Source of the DNA: an uncultured Campylobacter sp.
GTDB taxonomy: Bacteria > Campylobacterota > Campylobacteria > Campylobacterales > Campylobacteraceae
Reading direction: 5' to 3'
NCBI RefSeq assembly: GCF_937996225.1
Contig: NZ_CALKTC010000055.1
Coordinates: 28,231 to 92,230, forward strand
DNA: 64,000 bases
The translations under genes and the position numbers were made by a program. The notes below the pieces were generated by a model. The model was not told the origin of the DNA. It searched no databases and saw only the letters and a program-made list of their open reading frames with translations. Below, in pieces: positions 28,264-36,130 of this stretch (within the stretch, counting starts at the first letter, position 1; each line of letters starts with the position of its first letter).

Positions 28264-28902
28264 CTAAACACAGTAGCTAAGCAATCTGTCGTAGTCCAGG
28301 ATCAAAAACTCGTGTTGGCTGATTTTTTGAATTACGTTATCTTTTACAAGCTCATTAAACGCGGTACTCGCGCTTTGACGCTTGAGCCCTACGAAGGACG
28401 AAAGCACCTTTAGCGAAAAGGGCAAAAAGACGTATTTGTAGCCATTTTGATGAAAATTCTGCTCGTTTGCAAGCTCGATCAAAAAGCTCGCGATGCGCCC
28501 TTTTGCATTTTCAAAAAGTATAGAGCGTGTGATTTTGCGCTGCAGCAGAATTATCTCTGTTAAAATTTTTATATATGCCTCGCAAAAGCTGCGATTTGCC
28601 AAGATCTCCCCTAGTCCGCTCGCATCGATCGTGTAAATTTCGCTGTCCTCTAAAAACTCAAGTGCGCAAATTTCATTAAGAATGGTAATATTGTCCTTGT
28701 TTAGGTAGTTGATGATGAATTCTTCGCCGTCTTCAAAAAACGAAAGCTTCGCCTGTCCACTTTTAAAAATAAAAACTTTAGGCACCTCACTATAAAAAAC
28801 ATAGCCTTTTTTGATGACTTGGTGCTCGAACATTGCAAGCTCCTCGTCGCTAAGCGTGGCGATAGCCTCGGTTTGCAGTAGTCCCAGCCGCGATTTTTCC
28901 AT
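28264..28902 (-). CDS. Crp/Fnr family transcriptional regulator without N-terminal Fe-S cysteines
   Basis: A 212-residue regulator with an N-terminal cyclic-nucleotide-binding-like beta barrel (VFIFKSGQAKLSFFEDGEE, near residue 45) and a C-terminal winged HTH with recognition helix around RQSASTAFNEL (residue ~175). The N-terminal cysteine cluster of oxygen-sensing Fnr is absent, so it is a Crp- or NssR-type protein with unknown effector. GGAGG lies 4 bp before the ATG. It sits convergent to the hyf operon and is a candidate regulator of fdhF-hyf, which is inference from position only. Confidence 0.85.
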   Translation of the reverse strand: MEKSRLGLLQTEAIATLSDEELAMFEHQVIKKGYVFYSEVPKVFIFKSGQAKLSFFEDGEEFIINYLNKDNITILNEICALEFLEDSEIYTIDASGLGEILANRSFCEAYIKILTEIILLQRKITRSILFENAKGRIASFLIELANEQNFHQNGYKYVFLPFSLKVLSSFVGLKRQSASTAFNELVKDNVIQKISQHEFLILDYDRLLSYCV

Positions 28903-29222
28903 ATAACCTCCAAAAGCTAAGAATTATACAATGAAATATTTAGACAAAGATAAAGCTGCGCGGATTAAATTTACCATCCGCACTATGGCTGCGCATCTAG
29001 GTCGCCGGAGCTAATAAATTTTATAGCTTTTAAAATTCTAAATTTTACCCGCGTTTTGCATCGCGTAAAATTTCAAAAATTTATTGAGCCTTATGCGGCG
29101 AAATTATAGCCAAAACCCGCGGCGCGAATTTAAAATTCTGTCTTTAAATAAAAATTCATATCATTTCATTGAAATTTTATTTAGCAAGGATATAATAATG
29201 CATATTAAAAATAAGCGGTATT
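28903..29222. other. 320-bp intergenic region
   Basis: Contains AAATTT-rich units (29010-29140) and a promoter-like TATAAT at 29191-29196. No RNA or gene was recognised; an open frame at 29084-29275 lacks a domain and overlaps the methyltransferase start. Confidence 0.5.
29191..29196 (+). promoter_or_regulatory. Putative -10 box upstream of the methyltransferase
   Basis: TATAAT preceded by AAGGA, about 40-60 bp upstream of the candidate starts at 29232 and 29256. Confidence 0.4.
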
Positions 29223-29231
29223 TTGCTCGCG

Positions 29232-30089
29232 ATGACACCGCAAGAAAGACACTTCATGCAAAAGTTAAATTTTAAAAATAACGTTTCCGAGACGCTACTA
29301 ATCAACGTCTATATGCGCCATCTGGATTTCAAAAACGCGGATCCGATCCTAAACGATCCCTTTTCAAGCGCCGTCGTAGAGCAGATCGATTATGATTTTG
29401 CAAAATTCGACGACGCATGCCTTAGCAAGACGGGCACGGTGATCCGCGCGAAATTTTTCGACGATGAGACGCTGCGACTCGCGGCGGAGCTTGATCGCCC
29501 TATCATCGTGCAGCTCGGCGCCGGGCTCGACACCCGCCCGCTTAGATTGCAAAAAGCCCTACCAAGCGCCCTATTTTACGACCTCGACCTGCCCGACGTC
29601 ATCGCCATGCGCGACGCGCTGCTACCCAAAGCTCAGAACAACTTTAGCTTGCCCTACTCGATGTTAGATCACTCATGGATGGACGAGCTGGTCGCAAAGC
29701 ACGGCAGCGCGGGCTACATATTTATTTTAGAGGGGGTGAGTATGTATTTTGAAAAAGAGGAATTTAAAGAATTTTTTATCGCGCTTGCGCAAAAATTCCG
29801 CGGCTACGTGCTGAGCGATTTTATGAGCGAGTTTTCGGTTAGAAAATTCGACTCCAAACGCCACGATGCGATGCGGCACATGCAAAACGCGCCCTTTAAA
29901 ATGGGTATCGGCGGCGGTGCGGAGGTGCAGGACTGGGATAGCGCGCATATCAGATTCGTCAGGGAGGCCGCGATGCTGAAAATGTATAAAAGCCACTGGA
30001 GCCTTAAAGGGCGCCTATTTAGCCTGATTCCCGCCTTTTGCAACGCATGCAAGATGTTCGTTTTCAAAATAGGCAAAGATGAAATTTAA
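29232..30089 (+). CDS. SAM-dependent methyltransferase, LCMT/TcmP-like
   Basis: A class I methyltransferase of the leucine-carboxyl-methyltransferase-like family, often acting on small carboxyl or hydroxyl substrates. The SAM motif is VQLGAGLDTRPLRL, followed by YDLDLPDVIAMR and FILEGVSMYFEKEE, which are family hallmarks. The start is uncertain: ATG 29232 (285 residues) or ATG 29256 (277 residues), the latter with AAGAAAG upstream. It stands alone and its substrate is unknown. No insertion is visible. Confidence 0.8.
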   Translation: MTPQERHFMQKLNFKNNVSETLLINVYMRHLDFKNADPILNDPFSSAVVEQIDYDFAKFDDACLSKTGTVIRAKFFDDETLRLAAELDRPIIVQLGAGLDTRPLRLQKALPSALFYDLDLPDVIAMRDALLPKAQNNFSLPYSMLDHSWMDELVAKHGSAGYIFILEGVSMYFEKEEFKEFFIALAQKFRGYVLSDFMSEFSVRKFDSKRHDAMRHMQNAPFKMGIGGGAEVQDWDSAHIRFVREAAMLKMYKSHWSLKGRLFSLIPAFCNACKMFVFKIGKDEI

Positions 30090-30555
30090 GTAAATTTCAA
30101 AATTTTAAAGCGGCGCGCCGCAGGAAGCGTAAGCCGGCTTTTTAAACAGAGGGAATAAAATTTTACAATTTTCGCCGGCATTAGCGGCTTGCGCCAGCCG
30201 ATAATTGACGAACCAAGACGGACGTCAAACAAATCAAACTAAACTAAGTCGGGCAACAGTCAAGCCGACTCAGACTGCAACTAAATCTAGCCAGACAGCA
30301 GTCAAGCCAAACGACTAGCGTCAGTGCGCCTATGCGCGAAGTAAAATTCCGCGATTTCAAGCCGAGATTGTAAATTTAAGCTCGCCTTATCCTTGCCATC
30401 TAAATTAAAAACCGCCCTATTTACTCGCTACTGTGATTAAAAATTTTAAAGCCGAATTGGAGCCCATATACGTTAAATAGAAATTATTTTTTCATTGACT
30501 TAAATTTACGTTTTTGCTAAAGTCGTGGCACATTAATTTACAAAGGAGATCAAAA
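30090..30555. other. 466-bp gap with short direct repeats
   Basis: No gene recognised. ACAGTCAAGCC occurs twice (near 30248 and 30297) within a run of degenerate ~20-bp units of TCAAGCC/GACT type. AAAGGAGATC just before 30556 is the ribosome-binding site of the lipoprotein gene. Confidence 0.5.
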
Positions 30556-30957
30556 ATGCGGAAATTTTTCCTGCCCCTTTTCTATGCTTTCATGCTGGTC
30601 GGATGCAACAAACACAGCCTTGGTCCCACCAACCTCTTTTTAGAAAACAAAGAGCTAACCCAACTCAAAGGTCGCCATATCCTAGATATGGAGAAATACA
30701 CCGGCGGCTGGTCATACATCGATATAGGCATGTTTTCAAATAAATACTATCTACAATATGACCCGCGCGAAGTACTATCGGTAGAGAGATCGTGCAACTT
30801 CTGGGGCTGCAGCGTAGTAGGCGTTAATTACAGCACCTACGGCTACATCTATTTCACCACCGATAAGGATGGCTATATCACCGACTATACCGAGGACGGC
30901 GACGCGATAAGAAGCGTCAAGCATAAATTTAAAGACCTACTAGTACTGGAGAATTAA
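30556..30957 (+). CDS. Small hypothetical lipoprotein
   Basis: A 133-residue lipoprotein: signal peptide MRKFFLPLFYAFMLVGC with lipobox LVGC (lipidated Cys17). The mature part has Tyr/Gly-rich beta segments (KYTGGWSYIDIGMF, YSTYGYIYFTTDKDGY) and two cysteines in CNFWGC that could form a disulfide. The TGGW stretch recalls a lipocalin GxW, but the chain is too short for a full barrel. The start is set by AAAGGAG upstream. It is 1 bp from the following Sel1 gene, so the two are probably co-transcribed. Confidence 0.8.
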   Translation: MRKFFLPLFYAFMLVGCNKHSLGPTNLFLENKELTQLKGRHILDMEKYTGGWSYIDIGMFSNKYYLQYDPREVLSVERSCNFWGCSVVGVNYSTYGYIYFTTDKDGYITDYTEDGDAIRSVKHKFKDLLVLEN

Positions 30958-30958
30958 G

Positions 30959-31555
30959 ATGAAAAAGACGGTAATGGCACTATGCGCATTTGCGATCACT
31001 ACGGCATTTGGTATATCGGATAGCGATTACAATAAATTTGACACACTGGATGAGAGCGGAAGATATAAAGAGGCTTTGGCATTCCTCAAGCCTTTAGCCG
31101 AGGCGGGCGACGGTAGGGCTACTACGCTCATAGGCTATCTTTATGAGGTTAGATTTGATAGCTACGGCGAAGGGATAAAGTGGTATAAAAAGGGTATGGA
31201 GCTAAACGATAGCCTCGCTTATAAGAATATGGGTTGGATCTACTATCTAATGAGGGATTATAAACTAGCCGCTAAGACATATGAAAAAGCAAGCGATTTA
31301 GGCAACGTACAGGCCGATGCGATGATAGGTAACATGTATCTAAACGGGATATATTATACAAGGGATTATAAAAAGGCTCTCGTATATATACAAAGAGCCG
31401 CCGAAAAAAATAATGCGCAGGCTCTAACCGATCTAGCCATATGCTACGAGAACAGCTACGGCGTCGCAAGGGATCTAAATAAAGCCAGAGAGCTCTATAG
31501 ACGCGGAGCTGCCGGCGGTAACGAATACGCCCAAAAAGCGCTAGGTAGGCTATAG
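30959..31555 (+). CDS. Secreted Sel1-like repeat protein
   Basis: A 198-residue periplasmic or secreted protein. A signal peptide (MKKTVMALCAFAITTAFG) precedes about five Sel1/TPR-like helical repeats, with signatures such as AEAGDGRATTLIGYLYE, ASDLGNVQADAMIGNMYLNG and AAGGNEYAQKALGRL. Unlike the 56.3-kb Sel1 protein, it lacks the paired repeat cysteines. Function is probably protein-protein interaction; partner unknown, though the adjacent lipoprotein is a candidate. Confidence 0.85.
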   Translation: MKKTVMALCAFAITTAFGISDSDYNKFDTLDESGRYKEALAFLKPLAEAGDGRATTLIGYLYEVRFDSYGEGIKWYKKGMELNDSLAYKNMGWIYYLMRDYKLAAKTYEKASDLGNVQADAMIGNMYLNGIYYTRDYKKALVYIQRAAEKNNAQALTDLAICYENSYGVARDLNKARELYRRGAAGGNEYAQKALGRL

Positions 31556-31579
31556 TAAGAAACCTGCCGGTCTGCGATA

Positions 31580-31603
31580 GAGCGGTCCGAACAAGGACCG
31601 CTC
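31580..31603. terminator. Strong inverted repeat after the Sel1 gene, possible terminator
   Basis: A perfect 9-bp stem GAGCGGTCC / GGACCGCTC with loop GAACAA, 25 bp after the stop. No U-run follows, so termination is not certain. Confidence 0.5.
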
Positions 31604-32071
31604 GGTGCAAATCGACAAACTATCTCGCACGATACCTCAAAGCGCCGCAAATTTCATGCTAGCACGCGACAGGGCAGCTAAGTGAGCGAGACAAGGCGCA
31701 AATTTTACGCAAACAAGCCGCGCGAACCGAGCGCGAGACATAACGTATAGAATTTCAATGAGCCGCGGTGCGGGACACAGCGCATTGTTTCGAGCAAACA
31801 GCACGAGCCTTCGGCGTATAAATAATCTGAAAACGGCGCGGAATTTAAGCAGATACGGCGCCCACGGCAAACAGAAATTTTAATAAGCGCTCGAAACGAA
31901 ATTTCAAAGCGTCGCAAATCTCACGCGAGCGCGCGCCGCAGCGGCGTCTCAAAGTATCGTAAAATTCAGTCGCCTTAAAGTGCTGTAAAATTCCGCCGCC
32001 TCATGCCGCTTTGAAATTTTAAAATTTTTACAGTAAAATCGCCGCATCAATTTAAATTCCGAAGGATTTTC
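31604..32071. other. Geneless gap before the CDF transporter
   Basis: No credible gene. Degenerate units with GAATTT/AAATTT cores and GCGCGA spacers occupy about 31640-32030. GAAGGA just before 32072 is the ribosome-binding site of the next gene. Confidence 0.5.
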
Positions 32072-33094
32072 ATGCGCTGTTTAGATAAAAATTTACGCCA
32101 CGAACCGCTGCAAGAGACGCATTCGCACGAGCCTTTGAGCGATGCGGCGCACACAGGAGCGCACTCGCACTGCCACTCGCACGGCGCCAAGGACGCAGAT
32201 AAGCGCATGCTGCGCGCAAGCATCATCATCACGACGATCGCGATGATCATTCAGTTCGTCTATTCGATCATCACGAACTCCTTGGCGCTATTAAGCGACA
32301 CGCTGCATATGTTTTCGCACGTCTTTGCGCTAAGTCTTAGCTTTTTTGCGGTCTGGCTCAGCGAGAAAAACGGCGGCGAGCAGCGCACGTTCGGCTTTTA
32401 CCGCGCCGAGGTGATCGTCGCTTTTACAAATTCCGTCACGACGGCGATTTTCGTGGTCTTCATCCTCTACGAGGCGGTGCAAAAGCTCGTAAATCCGCAG
32501 CCCATCGACGCAAAAACGCTGATCGTTATCGCCGTCTTCGGCCTTGCGGTCAATTGCATAACGGGCTTTTTGCTGCTTAAGGCTGACATGCACAACATCA
32601 ACATAAAATCGAGCTTTTTACACATGATGAGCGACCTTCTAAGCTCCGTAGGCGTCGTCATCGGCGCGATATTTTTGTATTTTACGGGCGCCGTGTGGAT
32701 CGATGCGGCGCTGGCGCTACTGATCACCTTCATGATCGGTAAATGGTCGTTCTCGCTCATCCGCCAAAGCATCGAAATTTTACTCGAGAGCTCGCCGATA
32801 CCGATCGAAGCGATACGCGAGCTGATCGCCGCGCAGGAGGGAGTTTTAGACGTGCACGATATCCACGTCAGCGAGATCACGCACAACATGTACGTCCTGA
32901 CCGCACACATCGTGATCTCGCCGCACGATCTGATAAAATTTCAAAGCCTGATCGCGACGCTTAACGACGAGCTGCTGCGTAAATTTAAGATCGGACACTG
33001 CACCTTCCAGCCCGAATGGCGCGAGCTTTGGCGCGTCTGCGATACGAAAAGCGCGATTTTTGGCGGATCTGCGGCGGCCTGCTTCGATAGGTAG
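32072..33094 (+). CDS. Cation diffusion facilitator family metal exporter
   Basis: A 340-residue CDF transporter, probably exporting Zn2+ or a related divalent metal from the cytoplasm. A His-rich N-terminus (HSHCHSHG) is followed by six transmembrane helices and a C-terminal cytoplasmic domain (DVHDIHVSEITHNMYVLTAH). The metal-site motif in helix V is the normal HMMSD, but helix II reads SDTLHMFSH, i.e. HxxxH where CzcD/ZitB have HxxxD. This could shift metal preference. GAAGGA precedes the ATG. Confidence 0.9.
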   Translation: MRCLDKNLRHEPLQETHSHEPLSDAAHTGAHSHCHSHGAKDADKRMLRASIIITTIAMIIQFVYSIITNSLALLSDTLHMFSHVFALSLSFFAVWLSEKNGGEQRTFGFYRAEVIVAFTNSVTTAIFVVFILYEAVQKLVNPQPIDAKTLIVIAVFGLAVNCITGFLLLKADMHNINIKSSFLHMMSDLLSSVGVVIGAIFLYFTGAVWIDAALALLITFMIGKWSFSLIRQSIEILLESSPIPIEAIRELIAAQEGVLDVHDIHVSEITHNMYVLTAHIVISPHDLIKFQSLIATLNDELLRKFKIGHCTFQPEWRELWRVCDTKSAIFGGSAAACFDR

Positions 33095-33928
33095 CGCATC
33101 AGACGACCTGCGGCGGAGTAATTTGATCTAGGCTGCAATGGGCGCGATGAGATAAAATTTGCCCTAGGCGGCGGGATAAAATTCCGACCTCGGCGCTGCA
33201 GCGATCTGCGATGCGGTTAAATTTTACTCTACGCCGCAATGATAATATTACGGCGCAGCAAATTTGATCTCGGCGCAGAGACTTAACGACGGGATAAAAT
33301 TCCAATCTAGCACCGCGGATACGGCTAAATTTTAAGCCACACGAATATAGGGTCGGCTCGCTCGTGCGCGCATCGCCGAACATATCGCGCTAAATTTTAA
33401 GTCATGCGCGACACGGGGTGCGTAGGCTGCGTGATAGTTTATGCCGCGATGATTTGTACTAAGACGATTTCTCGGCGCGGTAAAATTTCAACCTCGGCGC
33501 TGCGACGATCTGCGGCGCAAACCAAACGTGGGCGCGGTAAAATTTCGTGCTGCGCTGCGATATCTAGCGGAAAGAAGCGAGCATGGCGCGTAAATTTTGC
33601 CTAGCCGCGGCAGAGCAAAGCGCTCAATCGCACCACGAGATATGCCGCAAAGGCGCGGGTAAATTTCATTTCATTCGCGCAAGGACGCTTATCCATGCAG
33701 AGCGTGCCTCGTCTGCATAAAACGCGCGCTGTCCGCCAAAAAAACTGGCACTTTATCTGCAAAAAATGCACTCCGTCCGTCAAAACCGGCGCCTCGTCTG
33801 CACGAAGTGTGTTTCGTCTGCGCAAAACGCGAGCTGTCCGCCAAAAAGGAGCACTCGCGCTTTAGCACGCGTCTAATCGCGCGATCGCGCCGCAGAGCAG
33901 ATGCGGGCAAATTTTAAAAGTAGAGAAA
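33095..33928. repeat. 834-bp gap built of degenerate repeats
   Basis: No credible gene. 33130-33600 holds alternating GATAAAATTC / GGCGCTGCGAC-like units. 33675-33860 is a clearer array with a CGTCTGC or TGTCCGCC core at 33710, 33730, 33754, 33774, 33795, 33815 and 33835, i.e. a 20-24 bp period. Open frames here are repeat translations. Confidence 0.7.
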
Positions 33929-34522
33929 ATGGAGAAAATTTTAAAAAGAGCGAAGCTGCAAGGCGCGCTCGGTGCGATATATATTTTGGCTGCGGGCACG
34001 ACGTATTTTATAAAGGGCGAGCCGGAGCTTTTAAAGATAGTGCGGGTGCTCGCGTGGCTTCTTGCCTTCGTCTTTCTCTACTACGCGATCGCAAACGTCC
34101 AAAGGCTCTCGGGCTCGAACGTCTTTACGATCTTCAAATACACTTACAACGCCGTGCTTTTGGCGCTGCTATGCAGCATAGCTCTTTATGTGATAGACAA
34201 ATCCTTCTTGGACTTGATCGATATCGGCATGCCATTTTTACTGCTCGGCGTCGCGATAGCGTGGATAATCATAAATTTTAAATTGCGCGCCGATACGGGC
34301 TGCGTGTTTTTCGCCGTGTACGCCGTGCTGCTCGCTACCAAAGTCGCTGCAAACTTCCTCCACGGCATGCTTGGAGTACTAACCCCGGCCCTCATAACGA
34401 GTGGCGTCGTAAAATGCATCGGGGTAGCAAACGCGTTGTCGGAAATCGTCCTGCCCGCCGTACTGCTCGCCGCATGGCTCGGTATAAAGAGCTTCCAAAG
34501 CTCGCAGGATCCATGGCGCTAG
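33929..34522 (+). CDS. Hypothetical polytopic membrane protein
   Basis: A 197-residue integral membrane protein with about five or six hydrophobic helices (e.g. VLAWLLAFVFLYYAIA, LLALLCSIALYVI, MPFLLLGVAIAWIIINF). No catalytic motif is seen. A short charged N-terminus (MEKILKRAKLQG) suits an inside start. No recognisable family; function unknown. It is monocistronic between repeat-rich gaps. A second frame (33901-34281) overlapping it is rejected. Confidence 0.75.
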   Translation: MEKILKRAKLQGALGAIYILAAGTTYFIKGEPELLKIVRVLAWLLAFVFLYYAIANVQRLSGSNVFTIFKYTYNAVLLALLCSIALYVIDKSFLDLIDIGMPFLLLGVAIAWIIINFKLRADTGCVFFAVYAVLLATKVAANFLHGMLGVLTPALITSGVVKCIGVANALSEIVLPAVLLAAWLGIKSFQSSQDPWR

Positions 34523-34875
34523 ACGTGCTGGATCGCGGCATTAAATTTAAACGCGCCGTGCCGTAGCGATAGGCGCTATTTGGACTAAACATGCCGCTTT
34601 GAGGTGCGGCGGTCGTAGAAGCCGTAGAAAAGTAAAAATTTTAACAGAAGCGGTATGCGGCGCAAAAAATGCAAATTTAAACAAAACGGCTCCGCGCCGC
34701 AAAAGCCACGGCGCAGAGCCGGAGGTTAAGATTAAGGGGATTCAAAACCAAGGCTAAATTTAGCGAAGTCCAAGCCTGAGGCTAAAATCAGCAAAATAAA
34801 AAGCTAAATTTAGCAAAGCTCGAAATAAAGCCGGCAAGCCTAGGGTTAGATCAACGTAAAGTAGCCCGAGCGAGA
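34523..34875. other. 353-bp convergent gap
   Basis: No gene. It contains the inverted repeat described at 34687-34721 and repeated CTAAATTTAGC-type units (34752-34815). Confidence 0.5.
34687..34721 (-). terminator. Terminator of the VWA gene (possibly bidirectional)
   Basis: A 13-bp stem with one mismatch (34687-34699 with 34709-34721), 9-base loop, followed on the minus strand by TTTTGTTTAAATT. It lies 155 bp past the VWA stop. Confidence 0.65.
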
Positions 34876-35661
34876 CTATTTATCCTCCAAGACCTTGCTC
34901 TTCCACTTCGATGATTTCTCCTCGCCTTTTGACATATCTTTGGAAAATTCCGAAATCGCTTCAAAATTTCTCTGCACGCCGTCGCTAGAGTTTTTGTATT
35001 TTACGGCGTTGGATTTTTTGATGCCGAGATTGCCCGCTTCGTCCGCAGCGTCGATATTCGCGCCTAAAAATATAAATTCCCATCCATTTTCATTTTGCTT
35101 TTGCGTTATCATTTTTTTGATCTGCGCTTTGGAGTATTCGCGGCTTGAGTTCTCCATCCCGTCGGTGATGATGACGAAAAGCACGCGGTTGTCCGCAGCG
35201 TCGATCCCATCTACCTTTTGTATGCGATTGATCGTATCGCCCACGGCATCGAGCAGCGCGGTATTGCCGCCTGCGACATATTGCTTAGAGGTGAGTTTCT
35301 TCACCTTTTTCAGATCGGTGCGGTCGTGGATGACGTTAAAATTCGTATCGAAAAGCACAGTCGTGACGTTTGCATTGACGCCCAGCTTTTTTTGCTCCTC
35401 GATCATCGAGTTAAAGCCGCCTATCGTATCACTCTCAAGCCCGCTCATCGAGCCCGATTTATCGAGCATCAGCACCAGCTCCAGGTGCTTTAGCGGCTTG
35501 CAGATATATTTTACGCTGCGCTCCGGACATACGGGCTCCGCAGCCTCGGCGCACGACTTCGTAGCGACTGTGCCGACCTCGCACTTAGCGTCTTTTGCAA
35601 ATGCATCCTGTGCAAAAGCCGCGCCCAGAAGCATCGCCAAGGCTAAAACGATCTTTTTCAT
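34876..35661 (-). CDS. Exported von Willebrand factor A domain protein
   Basis: A 261-residue secreted or periplasmic protein. A signal peptide (MKKIVLALAMLLGAAFAQDA) leads into a cysteine-containing segment (CEVGTVATKSCAEAAEPVC), then a VWA domain from about residue 56. The MIDAS motif DKSGSMSG is intact, with Thr in GGNTALLDA and Asp in IITDGMENSS. Single VWA proteins of this type bind metal and ligand proteins; the partner is unknown. GGAG lies upstream of the ATG. Confidence 0.88.
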   Translation of the reverse strand: MKKIVLALAMLLGAAFAQDAFAKDAKCEVGTVATKSCAEAAEPVCPERSVKYICKPLKHLELVLMLDKSGSMSGLESDTIGGFNSMIEEQKKLGVNANVTTVLFDTNFNVIHDRTDLKKVKKLTSKQYVAGGNTALLDAVGDTINRIQKVDGIDAADNRVLFVIITDGMENSSREYSKAQIKKMITQKQNENGWEFIFLGANIDAADEAGNLGIKKSNAVKYKNSSDGVQRNFEAISEFSKDMSKGEEKSSKWKSKVLEDK

Positions 35662-35727
35662 AAACTCTCCTTTGGATAAATTTCGCGCAATTATAGCATT
35701 TTTAAGAAATTTAAAAAACGTTTTATT

Positions 35728-35784
35728 GAAATTTAATCGTAAAATTTAGAAGCGCGATTCGGTTAAATTTTACGATTAAATTTC
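35728..35784. repeat. Perfect 21-bp inverted repeat upstream of the VWA gene
   Basis: Arms 35728-35748 and 35764-35784 are exact reverse complements; the loop is 15 bases. Both arms are AT-rich (AAATTTAATCGTAAAATTTA-like). It lies 67-123 bp upstream of the VWA start. Confidence 0.85.
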
Positions 35785-36130
35785 GCCTAAATTTCGGTGC
35801 GCTAAACGACAAATAGCCGCCGCTCTGATGAAGCGGGCGAGTAAAATTTATCGCTCGATACGCCGTACGAGCGGCGCGCAGAGAGATGTGCGACGCGTGT
35901 AAACGGCGCCCACGTAAAAAACTGCGCGCCATATAAAGCGCCGAAGCTAGCAGATGCGCAGCTGTATATATGCGTATACGGCGTAAACGAGCGGTCGGTA
36001 AAATTTCAAAATTTCATCCGCGTGATATAAAATTTTGAAATTTCACCCGCGCGGCGCAAAATTTAAAATTTCATCGAAATTTAAATCTTTTTAAAATATA
36101 CTTCCAAAATTCCAAATTATGGAGAGAGCC
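35785..36130. other. Geneless region upstream of the AGCS symporter, with another inverted repeat
   Basis: No gene. Arms 36001-36014 and 36030-36043 form a 14-bp inverted repeat (AAATTTCAAAATTT / AAATTTTGAAATTT), the same sequence as the core of the repeat at 9480-9514. Confidence 0.65.

Noticed and set aside
31580..31625. tRNA-like element after the Sel1 gene
   Set aside because: GGTGCAAATC resembles part of a T-arm, but no cloverleaf can be built; the sequence is a simple 9-bp hairpin.
33601..33910. Two minus-strand frames of ~70 residues
   Set aside because: They are translations of the 20-24 bp array in different frames; no start signal.
33901..34281. 126-residue + frame overlapping the membrane protein gene
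   Set aside because: Out of frame with the hydrophobic 197-residue protein that has the better coding character.
34895..35749. 284-residue open frame antisense to the VWA gene
   Set aside because: The opposite strand has a signal peptide, MIDAS motif and ribosome-binding site; this frame is a low-complexity Ser/Phe shadow.
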